Assembly (NCBI RefSeq): GCF_040954835.1
Contig: NC_090716.1
Location: 17,297,275 to 17,361,274 of the forward strand
From: Lepisosteus oculatus
Taxonomy: Eukaryota > Chordata > Actinopteri > Semionotiformes > Lepisosteidae
Direction: 5' to 3'
Length of the DNA stretch: 64,000 bases
Shown: one piece after another, positions 21,086 to 31,599 of the stretch
Position numbering within the stretch: the stretch's first letter is position 1
Layout: the number at the start of each line of letters is the position of its first letter
Program-made: the position numbers and the translations under genes
Notes under the pieces: model-generated
Databases searched by the model: none
Told to the model about the DNA's origin: nothing
Seen by the model: only the letters and a program-made list of their open reading frames with translations

Positions 21086-22750
21086 TGAACTTGAACTTGA
21101 ACTTGAACTTTATTGCCATATGTAACCGGTACTGGTACAATGGAATTCTTACTTACAGAAAGTCTCTCGATTGTAAAACAAGTGTAAAAAAACAAAACAA
21201 AGTGCAAACAGTGCATCAAGACAATGTACAAACAAACAATAGACAATGTGCAAGTAAACATGCAGGCAGTTTGAATTTAAACAATACAGACGTGTAAACA
21301 ATGACTGGAGACGTACAATAAATAAATTACAATGAGGTAGATGGTGATGGTGTGGGTGTGGTCCGAGGGGGATGGCTAAATGTGTTCGCCAGTCTCACTG
21401 CTTGTGGATAGAAGCTATTGAAGAATCTAGTGGTAAGTGTCCGTATGCTCTTATATCTCTTGCCTGAGGGCAGTGGGGTGAAGAGCTCATGCCCTGGGTG
21501 GTGACTGTCCTCTATGATGGCCAGAATTCTACCACGGCAGCGGTCCTCATAGAGCTGTTTAATCTCGGTGAGACCGCAGCCGTCGATCTTCTGGGCCATA
21601 TTGACCATTCTCTGCAGTGCCTTTCTTTCTCGCGAAGAGGTGTTGCCATACCACACGGTGATCCCGTTGGTGAGGACGCTCTCGATAGTGCAGCGGTAGA
21701 AGTTCACCAACACATGTATTGGCATCCCCCAGCGCTTGAGGCACCTCAAGAAATAAAGGCGCTGCTGAGCCTTCTTCATGATAGAGTCAGTGTTCACAGT
21801 CCAGGTTAGATCTTTAGAGATGTGAATTCCCAAAAACCTAAAGCTGGTGACTGTTTCCACTTCCGTTCCATCAATACTGAGTGGGCTGTGAGTGTGTGGC
21901 CTGTGTCTCCGAAAGTCCACTATTAGCTCTTTCGTTTTCTTTATGTTCAAGTCCAGGTTATTGCTATGACACCACCTAAGCAGCTGTACAACTTCATCCC
22001 TGTAAGTGAACTCGTCATCATCACTGATCAGTCCTATTATAGTGGTGTCATCGGCAAACTTGATGATGCGGTTATTGCTGTGTCTTGCTGTGCAGTCGTG
22101 AGTAAATAGGGAGTACAACCTTGGACTCAGACAGCAGCCTTGTGGGGTTCCAGTGCTCAGGGTGAGTGGTGTAGATGTTTTATTGCCTATCCGCACCACC
22201 TGTGGTCTCTCGATAAGAAAGTCCAGCAGCCAGTTGCAGACAGAGTTGCACAGACCTAATCCCCTGAGCTTTGTCACCAGTTGACTGGGTATGATGGAAT
22301 TGAATGCTGAACTGTAGTCCACAAACAGCATTCTCACATACGAGTTCTTAGTGTCCAGGTGTTCCAAGGCTGTATGCAGAGCCAGGGAGACAGCATCATC
22401 CACTGATCTGTTGTTCTGGTAGGCGAACTGCAGGGGGTCCAGGGACTCTGTGATGGAGGAGTTGATGTGTGACAACACCAGCTTCTCCAGGCATTTCATC
22501 ACCACAGATGTTAATGCTACTGGGCGGTAATCATTCAGGCATGTCACTTTTGTCTTTTTGGGGGTTGGAACAATAGTGTTTTTTTTAAAGCAGGTGGGGA
22601 CCATGGACTGTGACAGGGAGGAGTTAAAGATGTCTGTAAACACTGTGGTCAGCTGGGCTGCACATGTCCTCAGGACGCGAGGTGGTATCCCATCAGGCCC
22701 TGCAGCCTTACGGGTTTTCACCCTGCTCAGAGTCTTCTGCACGTCCTGCT
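21086..22750 (-). mobile_element. L2-like non-LTR retrotransposon insertion, 5'-truncated
   Basis: About 1.67 kb absent from the sister copy, where the empty site is at about 50,934. On the minus strand it begins inside the reverse transcriptase and ends with GGCAATAAAG and a (TTCAAG)n tail at 21,086-21,110. The target duplication is at most 3-4 bp, as for CR1/L2 elements. The frame is intact, so insertion was recent and after the cycle 1/3 split or lost in neither copy. Confidence 0.88.
21327..22742 (-). CDS. L2-like reverse transcriptase, C-terminal part
   Basis: An uninterrupted frame of about 471 residues. Motifs in order: [70 protein letters not shown] and the catalytic [11 protein letters not shown]. 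Then comes the [15 protein letters not shown] thumb region and a C-terminal [19 protein letters not shown]. The N-terminal part of ORF2 including the endonuclease is missing through 5' truncation, so it cannot move on its own. Confidence 0.88.
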   Translation of the reverse strand: MQKTLSRVKTRKAAGPDGIPPRVLRTCAAQLTTVFTDIFNSSLSQSMVPTCFKKNTIVPTPKKTKVTCLNDYRPVALTSVVMKCLEKLVLSHINSSITESLDPLQFAYQNNRSVDDAVSLALHTALEHLDTKNSYVRMLFVDYSSAFNSIIPSQLVTKLRGLGLCNSVCNWLLDFLIERPQVVRIGNKTSTPLTLSTGTPQGCCLSPRLYSLFTHDCTARHSNNRIIKFADDTTIIGLISDDDEFTYRDEVVQLLRWCHSNNLDLNIKKTKELIVDFRRHRPHTHSPLSIDGTEVETVTSFRFLGIHISKDLTWTVNTDSIMKKAQQRLYFLRCLKRWGMPIHVLVNFYRCTIESVLTNGITVWYGNTSSRERKALQRMVNMAQKIDGCGLTEIKQLYEDRCRGRILAIIEDSHHPGHELFTPLPSGKRYKSIRTLTTRFFNSFYPQAVRLANTFSHPPRTTPTPSPSTSL

Positions 22751-23177
22751 CTCGTGTTCCAGATCAGACATGAGCAATCCTATATTACAAATACTTACCA
22801 CCAGACAATTTAACCAGACAATAATTTAAGCAATTATTAATTCAACAGAAGCAGCAGGACGAATAAAGTGCCCCTCTGATGGCCGGTCAGTGGAATTAAA
22901 CTGGAAAATTTCTTAGAAATGATTATTCTTACAATAATGTGCCAATGGCGCCGCTTGGTGGTCATTCAGCAAAATTTCACCGAAAGTTTTTTTTCATTAA
23001 AATACCGTTAGTAATGTTGGTATTAATAAGTTATTTTAATTTTAAAAATATTTACGCATTTTCAACAGCAAAGAATACATTGCATTGCAAACAAGAGTAA
23101 TGAATGAATGTATTGTACATGGATACAAAATACAAAATAAATACAATAAACCAAAAATTAAAATGACATTCAAAAGG

Positions 23178-23270
23178 CGCGAGTCGATGACGTCAGAAGG
23201 AAGTCGCCCACAGGGCGTATGGGTAATGTAGTTTCTGTAGTTCTCTGGCCCGCACTGCCCACGTGTTTCG
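23178..23270 (+). promoter_or_regulatory. CRE / ZNF143-like / E-box block, middle copy of cycle 1
   Basis: All three motifs are intact: TGACGTCA at 23,188-23,195, TATGGGTAATGTAGT at about 23,218 and CACGTG at 23,260-23,265. Together with 51,367 it is the best-preserved copy. Confidence 0.5.
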
Positions 23271-23339
23271 GTGATTTGATTGAACATCAGAATTAATTCT
23301 ATTGTACCATTTCAGCGTGTTTATCGTGTCATGGATTTC

Positions 23340-24440
23340 TATGACTGTCATATGGGTTCTCTTGTGTGTCATGTTTATTTTAGTGGGTGGCAGTGCTGGG
23401 GCCCTGAACTGTAATCATTCGTGTTACTCATCATCATTGTTACTGTGACCCTCCTGGGAGGAGGGGACCTTTGTAAGATTCCTGTCCTGGCAAGCAGCAG
23501 GTGAGAGTTTGCTGTCCGACTCAATTACACCTCCGCTACCTCATTTCACCTCTTTCACCAGCCTGTAAAGGGGGTTGTGATAATATGGGGTCTTTCTCTT
23601 TAACAACCTCAAACCGCAGGAAAGAAATGCTTCATTTATAAGATTGAAATATAACCAGAAAGTATAAAAACAGCTATTTGTGTGTATCATGTCAGAAATA
23701 TTTGTTTTTATTTTAAAAGAATTTAGAAGAGAAATATGATTAATAAGGCAGTAGAATCCATTTAAACTGTCATTTTCCTGTTTAGGTTGGAAAGTTTAAT
23801 TTGATCGAGTCCACTTGAGTGCCTAAGCAACTGTTTGGGTAGTTTGGCTGGTGTGGTGGTGCTCTCCAAATACCTGATCCAAACGGACAGGGAGACAAAG
23901 TGAGAAAGAAAAGGTGTAAGTAACAGACATATCATATGCAGAATACAGTAATGTGCTGTTCAGCACAGTGACCTAGAGTGAAGATGGAAATCAGTCATTC
24001 TAGTGCTCTCAACGGCTTTCCATTACAAACGGACCAGGGCTTCCTGAGACACAGGCAGTTGGAGTTATATAGAGTTAGAGGTTGTTTTCACGGCACCAGC
24101 CGACTAAAGCAGAGACCTCCTTCCACTCCAGAATTTTTTTTTTATTTGGGTGGGATCATCTGGAGTCTTGATTCCTTTCACGGAGTCAGCAGTAGATACA
24201 CAGCTGTTAGCATAGGAGGAGTACAGAAGAGGTGACAGCAGTGCTGGGGACCCTCTGGCACAACCAGAGGTGTGAAATTGAAATTGTTTGGAAGGAATGG
24301 GAAGCTAAAGGCAGAGTTACAATCTCTGATTCATGTAATCAAAACAGTAAGTTCTTTCCTCAGGCAGCTTCGTTAGAACATTTTAAATAGATGTAAAAGT
24401 GTATTTACAGACTATATCAGCCCTTATCTTTATTCACCTG
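23340..24440. other. Duplicated noncoding segment
   Basis: Matches 51,530-52,650. The part at 23,598-24,035 also has paralogues at 28,318-28,690 and 38,857-39,210. A T-rich tract and ATTTGGGTGGGATCATCTGG near 24,130 recur at 52,320 and 56,965. The only open frame (23,978-24,235) has no recognisable domain. Confidence 0.5.
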
Positions 24441-24587
24441 GTTTAATCTTTTTTTCAGAAGTGTAAATATATTATACTATGTACCCCTGATGGTATTATT
24501 GATGTGCTATAAATATACTCTTGTTTGTATATACTCTAAAATATACTCTATTTTTATTGCTACAATAAAAAGTTAAAAAGAACTGCA

Positions 24588-24700
24588 CTTTCGAGAAATG
24601 TCCACTGGGCGGCGACAGAGATACACGAGTCTATGGCGGCGAGTCCAATAGCGCCTCCGTACAGATCCTCGTTGTGCAGAGATTGAAAATCAATACAGAT
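24588..24700 (+). promoter_or_regulatory. Promoter-like signature, beta copy 1
   Basis: The CGAGAAATGTCCACTGGGCG signature is followed by GAGTCTATGGCGGCGAGTCC. The CCAAT and GC boxes of the alpha version are absent. The ATGGCGGCGAG has a short frame that does not resemble any protein I know. Confidence 0.4.
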
Positions 24701-25114
24701 GATAACTGTGACATTTGTGACAGCAACTCTGAAAGATAACGTAAAGAAGGAAACTAATATTGACATTACTTTTAAAGAAGTTTAATAATACTACATTTTA
24801 AACCTATTGAAAGTAATATGAAAATATCGTTTGTATTTAAAAAAATATGATACTTCCACGATATAATAATTAACGAAATGCTGTGAGAGGAGACCCATGT
24901 TTAAACACTTTAAAACGGATGTAAATGCGTCTGTACAGACAATTTGAAACATGTACGGACCTTATCTGCTTTTGTTTGCTATTAAACAAGATTACTTGTT
25001 TAATCTTTTTCCATAACATGTACACGTATTATCGTATGTGCCCCTGACTATACTCTGTGTTATATGTATTCTTGTTTTTATAGCATGTATTGTTGTTATA
25101 ATTAAAAATAAAAA

Positions 25115-25210
25115 GACGCGACTCGATTACGTCAAAAGGAAGTCGCCACAGGCCTTGTGGGAAATGTAGTCTTTATAGTGCTCTGGACTGCGCTCCACAC
25201 GTGTTCCGCA
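25115..25210 (+). promoter_or_regulatory. CRE-like / ZNF143-like / E-box block, beta copy 1
   Basis: The CRE is changed to TTACGTCA (25,127-25,134). The ZNF143-like site is TGTGGGAAATGTAGT, closer to the consensus than the alpha form. The E-box CACGTG is intact. Confidence 0.5.
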
Positions 25211-25627
25211 GATTTGATTGAGCATCAGAATTAATTATACAATGTCAGTGTATTTACCGTGTCGCGGATTTCTATGTCTGTCTTACAAGACGGACTCGGC
25301 AGGAGCTGTTTCTTGCTCTCCGGAGTGAAGCTGCTCTGGGAAGAGACGAGCAAATCTTCAGACTCTTTGTAAATGAGACATCATGACAGCTGTGCCGACC
25401 TGCTCTTTATTGACCTGTTGAACCTGTTTGTGTAAAAAGCGGGAGTCTTGTGTACCCCTGATTGTGTTATGTGTACTCAAGTGTGTTTGCAGCGCTCGTC
25501 CTGCCTGGTTTATCAACTCGACACAGAAACAAAACCCACTGCCGTCGTGTCTGTGGGTTTCTGAGCTCTCTTGTCTTGTTTGCAAACTTTTCTCCTGTGT
25601 TTATTTTACTTTGTTAAATAAAACGTG

Positions 25628-25641
25628 GTTGCCGGGGCAAC
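25628..25641 (+). promoter_or_regulatory. RFX X-box palindrome, beta copy 1
   Basis: GTTGCCGGGGCAAC: both half-sites are perfect with a 2-bp spacer, matching the RFX consensus GTNRCC-N-RGYAAC layout. Confidence 0.6.
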
Positions 25642-25742
25642 GGAGCTGCAGTAGTTGTTGCCGGAGCGGGTCTGACCTCCAGCAGGTCAACAGGCGGCTT
25701 TTTTAATCTAATCTGCGAGAGAAACAGAAATTTAAGAAACTT

Positions 25743-25975
25743 TAGTCTAAAAAGCGCTGGCTGGAGTATTTTGTGGAAGAAACGGTGACTCGCAGGCTGT
25801 GGGACAGGACTATCAGGGACACATCAGCGCTGGACACCAGCCTCACACCGCTGGGCTCACTGCACCATGAGCGAGTCCGTCGGCGCCTCCTCCTGCTGGG
25901 GTGTGTTACTGCAGGAGTGAGGAGTCTCCGGTCTCCGGTCGCGTCATGATCTGCAAGTGGAGGTGAGAGACGGCG
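25743..25975 (+). other. Exon-like segment, beta copy 1, donor mutated
   Basis: Same segment as at 16,030, but the donor reads AAACG|GTGACT (25,784/25,785) instead of GTGAGT. A second donor-like GTGGAG|GTGAGA follows at about 25,963. Confidence 0.35.
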
Positions 25976-26152
25976 GCGCAGTGGGTGGCAGCGCTGGGAG
26001 CCTGGATTTAGTTCCTGGGGTGCTGTCTGTGTGGAGTCTGCATGCTCTGCCTGTGTTCTCATGGGTCCTGTTCATGGGGTGCTGTCTGTGTGGAGTCTGC
26101 ATGCTCTGCCCCTGTTCTCATGGGTCTGGTTTCCTGGGGTGCTGTCTGTGTG
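25965..26152 (+). repeat. SINE head with short 60-bp array (about 2-3 units)
   Basis: The tRNA-SINE head GGCGGCGCAGTGGGTGGCAG, with a degenerate B box GGATTTAGTTCC, runs directly into units of GGGGTGCTGTCTGTGTGGAG, CTGCATGCTCTGCC and TTCTCATGGGTC. It is the shortest stage of the array that is huge at 54,221. Confidence 0.85.
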
Positions 26153-26410
26153 GATACCTGGTGAAGAGACCCAGTGAGTGTTTGTGTGGCCAGCTGCGTC
26201 AACTTCAATAAAACTGGCCTTTTGGTTTGTTTGAGTGCTGACTTGCTATGGTGTATTTTTTCTCTCTCTGAACAACACGTCCTACGGCCAACACTACCCA
26301 CACAGGAGGTGTGTGCGTGACAGCTCCTCAGCTGCAGCAGGAGTCCAAGTGTGAACAGATTTCTTGTTGGGTTTTGTTGTTTGAAGTTTCTGTTTGTATG
26401 TAGGAAGCAA
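26153..26410 (+). repeat. AATAAA-bearing duplicated segment, copy 2
   Basis: Same segment as at 18,655. Here it follows the short SINE-derived array directly; at 18,655 and 48,490 other sequence precedes it. Confidence 0.6.
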
Positions 26411-27794
26411 TTGTGCCATCGCGTGGTCCGAGTTATAGCACGGGACGAGAGCTCCCGAAGAGCGCCTGCCTCCTGCCCGATTCGACGTCTAAAATCATCC
26501 CAGAACGGTGAGGAGCCTCTGACACAGCCCCCAGTACTGGGTGTGCAGAAAGAATCCTATTGTACAGTTTTGGTGTGAAATGGCCTCCAGTTCTTGTAAC
26601 ATGATGGGTTTCTCTGGACTGCAGTCCCAGTGCACTCCGCTTTGGATTTGCAGTGGTGTTTTCTACAATGGAAAACCCTTTGTTTGTACAGAATGGAAAT
26701 GGCAGTCTGCATGTTTTAATAATCTAATGTGATCATGTACTACAGCTTAAACACTGAGCCAGGTGACGTTTGATTCTAAAAGATTTCTCTATCATTTCAG
26801 CAGCGCCTTGTCTGCGGCAGCCCGGCAGCTCCTCCTCCCTTCCAGCTGAGACTCTTCCCTCTCCAGAGGTGGGTTAGTGCTCTCAGGTCATCTTCTCTCA
26901 CACAGCTGCGGGGCAGAAACGCTACTTCCACTGGGCAGAGAGCAGACGGGCAGTGGGAAGGGCAGCCCTGTGTTTGGGGATCAGGGCTGTCCCTGCTGAG
27001 GGATGCTTTCAGAGCCAAAGCAACTGGCTGGGTTATGAACTTTATGGTGTGATCCAAATAAGACATAAAAAGACAGAGAATGAGAAAGAAATAGTATTGC
27101 ATGTATCTAATCAAAATAGTCTCTTTCAGACAAAACAAATATTGAACAAAAACTTAGTTGCAACACACTGCACTACACTTTCTTCTAGGCTGACATTACC
27201 GATAGTTTGTGCTATCTTCCTTTCAGTCTGCAGGGTGTGCATCTTTTTCCTCAGCTTCCTACATGAGGAATCAGTTTCTCCTGCCCTGGTTTCACTCCTT
27301 TATATCTCACAATCTTCTGCAGCTCCTGGAGGCTGACGACATGTTTGCTATTTCTGAAAAATTGCTGACTGGCTCATCAGCACAATTGCTGATTCAAAAT
27401 CATTTACTCACATGTTGCCTTAGCCTCTGTATCACAGAGATGTGTGCTTTTCTGGGTTGGATAAATCGATAGTGTGCTTTTGCTCAGTTGCTCTGCTCAA
27501 TGCGTGCTCTTTTAACTCCGGCTGGGTACGAGCACCTCACTCTCCACACGGCTTTCCAAGGCTCTGTCATCGTGTGTGAGGATGTTGTGTAGCTCGTGAA
27601 ACAGTTCCCCCATTTGAGCCCTGGATTTACTGGGTACTTGAATACCTGAATCTTGCCGTCAGTCCTGATCACCTTGTTTTTGTTCTGCAAGGACAAGGCA
27701 CCTCCCCAGCACTGAACACAAACTGATACTGGCGGGTTGATTGTGTTGTGGTGTGAGTTTGTGTCTGTGGGGGTGAGGTGTCCCCTGCAGCGCG
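26411..27794. other. Segment largely unique to cycle 1
   Basis: The first 300 bases resemble 18,940-19,160 and 57,120-57,230 in pieces (TTTCTCTGGACTGCAGTCCC). From about 26,750 to 27,720 I find no match elsewhere in the window and no gene. Several weak open frames lack domains. Confidence 0.45.
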
Positions 27795-27892
27795 AACAAA
27801 CATGCAGACTCCACACAGACAGCACCCCTGGAATCAAACCCAGGGCCCCGGTGCTATGAGGCAGCGATGCTAACCACTGTGCCGCAGTGTTG
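27795..27892 (-). mobile_element. tRNA-SINE head
   Basis: On the minus strand: GCGGCACAGTGGTTAGCATC (A box), CCTGGGTTTGATTCCAGGGG (B box), then TGCTGTCTGTGTGGAGTCTG. It shows that the 60-bp repeat unit starts just after the SINE B box. Confidence 0.8.
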
Positions 27893-27973
27893 CCCCCTTT
27901 GAAAATGTCTGACTTCCGTTTAATTTGAGGTCACAAGCTTATAAATGGTCTCACAACGTTTGTCTCATCTCAG

Positions 27974-28075
27974 GTTTCTCTGACCAGTCCCAAGGACCTG
28001 TAGTCACTGACAGCTTCTGCAGTCTGATGGTTCATTTCAGTAGGCTGGAGGGATGGCGCAATTATCCTCAAATCA
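27974..28075 (+). other. Candidate 102-nt exon, copy 1
   Basis: Bounded by TGTCTCATCTCAG and CAAATCA|GTGAGT. The frame between is open (FSDQSQGPVVTDSFCSLM, then VHFSRLEGWRNYPQIS) and symmetric (phase 1-1). Identical in structure at 38,509-38,610. The related site at 16,693 stops after 14 codons. No family recognised, and it could be chance. Confidence 0.3.
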
Positions 28076-28317
28076 GTGAGTATTGTTTTGCTCTTGTAAC
28101 ATGAAACATCAAAGAGAAGTCAACAGACTATTCCGTGAAACTGTTCAGACTGGCCCGTGGTGATTTTCTGGGTCCTTTAGTAAGCTGACCGGGACTGTGT
28201 CATCGACGCACTTTGTGAGAAGTCAGTCTATGTGTTTGCTCTTGTGATCATTCGTGAACGAATGTAAGAGAGTGTAAGAGAGGGAGAAGATTCGGCCCTG
28301 AAGTGATCCAGTTTTCT

Positions 28318-28690
28318 ATTTAACAACCTCAAACTGCAGGAGAGAAATGCTTCATTTCTAAGATGGAAATATAATCAGAAAGTATAACTAGCCATTTGTG
28401 TATATCATGTCAAAAAATGTTTTATATATAAAAATAATTTAGGAGAGACATTTGCTTAATAAGGCAGTAGAATAAATGTTGTGATGCTGGTGTGATGGTG
28501 CTCTCCAACAAACTGATACAAATGGACAGAGAGACAAAGTGAGAAAGAAAATGTATACATAAGACATATATGCAGAATACAATACAGTTCTGTAAAGTAC
28601 AGTACCCTAGAGTGAAGATGGAAATCATTCATTCTGGTGCAGAAGAAGTGAATCTGCTCTCAATGGTTTTCCTGTACAAATGGAACACGT
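28318..28690. repeat. Paralogue of the 23,598 segment
   Basis: Shares TTAACAACCTCAAAC, GAGAAATGCTTCATTT and GTATATCATGTCA with 23,598-24,035 and 51,790-52,215, at visibly lower identity than 38,857-39,210. This is an older duplication inside the cycle unit. Confidence 0.7.
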
Positions 28691-28969
28691 TGTGAATTCT
28701 ACATAATTCACAGGAAACAAAATAAACAACTCATTCACTCCCCTGCTGTCCGTGACCCAGAGCTCAGTAATCATTTCACTACTGAAGATCATGCAGTTTT
28801 TAATGCTTTTCATTTTAACATCCTACTTGTTAATATTTCCTCTTAGATGAGAATATTCTCTTCGGCGTGTCTTTACAACTCTTCTCTTATTGCTCCTCTT
28901 GTCAGTAATCCGGTGTGAAAGCTCTCTCTGTCGGAATCAATGTCTTACCTCTCCGTCTTGTGTTTCAGG

Positions 28970-29090
28970 TCTCCTCTGGCTGCTGACCCTGCCGTCAGGA
29001 CAGAACACATCCCGCACTGACCACACTGCTGGGTTTACTGTACGTGACAATAAAGAGCTTGAGCAACACATCTAATGTGATCTCTGCACG
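28970..29090 (+). other. 3'-end-like segment, copy 1
   Basis: TTGTGTTTCAG is followed by GTCTCCTCTGGCTGCTGACC, an open stretch, and GTGACAATAAAGAGCTTGAG. The AATAAA and style suggest a terminal exon or the 3' tail of a LINE. Second copy at about 39,484-39,600. Confidence 0.35.
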
Positions 29091-29924
29091 CTTCCCGAGG
29101 AGGGTCCAGCAACGTTCTATATAGTGCACATCATCATCGGGATGAAAAACAAAAATCCCCAGTGGGAGTCCAGTCTTTCCCTGCTACGCAAATTGCTTTT
29201 CGTTAGGTGAGGTCGCAAGTTCTTATTGGAGAATGTTGTACAGTTTCTTAATGCAATAGGGCGAGTAAGACTGAAGTTCCCCCCGTGTTGGCCGATCAGT
29301 GGAACGAAACTGAAAAAAGCTCCTTGAAACTGTGATTCATACACTTATACACTGGCTCAGCATGGTGCTCATCTGCTGTCCTTGGGTGTCTGCTGAAATT
29401 TGATTTTTTTTCAGGAGCACTGTGACCCAGAGCTCAATAATCATTTCAGCTACTGAAGATCATTCAGTTTTTAATGCTTTTCATTTTAACATCCTACTTG
29501 TTAGTATTTCCTCTTAGGTGAGAATACTCTGGTACTTTTCTGGGTCTTAGTTGAGTGAGCTTTATTAGAATAATTGAACAATACTTTCACCTCCACATAA
29601 CACTCATAGATTTTTCAAGGGTTAAATATGGGAGCTACGTTTCTTACATGTTTCCTTTTGTAAGTTGATTCACAAAGCTTTCACCGCCTCCACTCCAGTG
29701 AATCACTTTGTTTAGCAAGTGATCAGGTGGAACAGTTTAATTTCTTCCTGCAAATAATGCCTTTTCCTTTTTCATCCCATTCAAGTCTCCGTCCTAGTTA
29801 GAGTCATTGTGATGTAGAACGGCAGTGGTCCAGTTGAAAGGTTCAAGGTTTCACTGTGTTTTAGAGTGCAGATAAAGAAGATAATAGGAGAGGAAACCGG
29901 AAAAGCCGTGACTCTGTCATTCCA

Positions 29925-30130
29925 TTCAATTCAATTTATTTTCATATAGCGCCTTTCACAACAAGGTTGCCCCAAGGCGCTTAACAATGCAGGTAAATAT
30001 ACATTTTGTGATTACAGAACTGAAGACAATGGAGGAAAGGAACCAAAGACTCCTCAGTAAGGAGAATAAAATCCTCTAGGGGTCCAAGGTCAACTGGCTG
30101 CCCAACCCCTTTGGGCATGCTAACATTATA
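29925..30130. repeat. Interspersed fish repeat, copy 1
   Basis: TTTTCATATAGCGCCTTTCA, GGTTGCCCCAAGGCGC and AAATCCTCTAGGGGTCCAAG are typical of a dispersed fish repeat. Duplicated at 40,685-40,880, where a piece near position 30,005 is missing. Family not named. Confidence 0.5.
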
Positions 30131-30339
30131 TCATTAAAAAAAAAGAAAGAAATGAATGCGGGTATTTATCCATCCATCCATCACGTCGTCTGTATGTCAG
30201 TACCCCATGCAGGTCTCTGCAGACCAGCAGAATCCTCCTAAACGACAGCTGTATCCATGATGCCCCTCTTGGATCCATGGCACTGATGCAGCATTCAACT
30301 CACATGGTGCCCAGCCCATGACAGACAGTATTTCTCCTC

Positions 30340-30530
30340 TGCAGCATCCCTGCGAGGCAGGACAGGTGCCTGACCTCTGAGAGCCTTGTAAGTAAGTAGA
30401 AGGAGTTTGAAGTCCGCCCTGTACCTGAGAGGAAGCCAATGAAGAGAGAGAAGTATGGGGGTTATGTGGTCATTCTTTCTGCTCCAAGTAACAATTCTAG
30501 CTGCTGCATTCTGTAAGTATTCAAACTCTT
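30340..30530. repeat. Interspersed fish repeat, copy 1
   Basis: AGAGCCTTGTAAGTAAGTAG, TTTGAAGTC and AATTCTAGCTGCTGCATTCT are recurrent in fish repeats. The second copy is at 41,100-41,290, which also carries about 24 extra bases just before it. Confidence 0.45.
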
Positions 30531-31190
30531 TGCTGTGACAAATCTAACGTACTTTAGTCAGACAAAACGACCTTAAAAAGCCACATGATTTTTAAGTAGT
30601 CTGTCTGTGTGTAGTAACAGTGGTTCACATTATTTCAGAACGTATACTCCCGTCTCTCTAACTTTCCTCAGTCAGCTAGTGAACATTCTGTATTTACACC
30701 ACGAATGCACTACTTTGTCTCGCGCGCGGTCACACTGGCCGTCCACAGGCACGGGCAGGAGCAGGGAACACGAGGCCACTCTGTAGTGCCCCTGTGGCTC
30801 TCCAGCAGAGGGGAGCACTTTGCTCAACAGCCCTGAGCCGAAGGACCCAGTGATAAAGCTGAAAATCTGGCAAGTCCCCCAGGCAAGTCCCTGGGGCGCT
30901 GAAGAGGATTTCATCTGATGCTGAGGTTCCTGTAACTCAACACAAAATTGAACACGGCGAGTTATGAGTTTCTGAAGAAGTGACAGCGTAACAATGTCAA
31001 ACAGGAAGTTAACCTACAGGAAAGAATGAATTGAATCTCTGATATTCATGCACGCAGTGTGACGTCCACTGTCTATTCAAATCTACTCTGCAAGTCTTAC
31101 AATTCTTTTTCATACACCGTCTCCTGGTTATTGTTTTGTGAGTGCTTGAACTGTTTCTCAGTAGAAATAAGACCGATAACTCACTGCTTC

Positions 31191-31425
31191 AGGATGCACA
31201 CTATCGTCGATGAAACCTGTGGTGTAAGCAAGCGAAAAGAGACAGATCCTTCTAAAACACAGAGGCCATCGGGAGGGCAGAAACACTCTGCAACAGGTAG
31301 GAGCTGTGGAGCCGTGATTCCCCCGAGCCAGAGCCCTCGTCCTACCTCGACAGCGAACTGAGCTCCAGCGACTGGAGCAGCTACCTGCCGTCGTGGGACC
31401 TCCTGCAGATTGGGAACGGGTAAGG
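31191..31425 (+). other. Candidate small coding segment, copy 1
   Basis: ATGCACACTATCGTCGATG opens MHTIVDETCG followed by GGT|GTAAGC. About 120 bases on, another frame reads SRDSPEPEPSSYLDSELSS and then SDWSSYLPSWDLLQIGNG, ending at a GGG|TAAGGC or GG|GTAAGG junction. The composition looks protein-like, but the pieces do not join cleanly and no family is recognised. Copy 2 at 41,950-42,180. Confidence 0.25.
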
Positions 31426-31599
31426 CAATTCGACACGAGCCCACTCCTCTTCCCACTGCTTACACCCCTATAACAAATAGTTTCAGGGTATTCAAGTACA
31501 GGATAAAGAGATGACAGGTGTTCCCAATTGGCTGAGGATACAACTCTCTCTCTGAGAAAGCACACAGAGGTGGACAAAGCAATTAAATGTGTTTACAAG

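Noticed and set aside
26797-27138. 113-codon minus-strand frame in the cycle 1-specific segment
   Set aside because: No domain, no splice or promoter context, and no second copy to test conservation.
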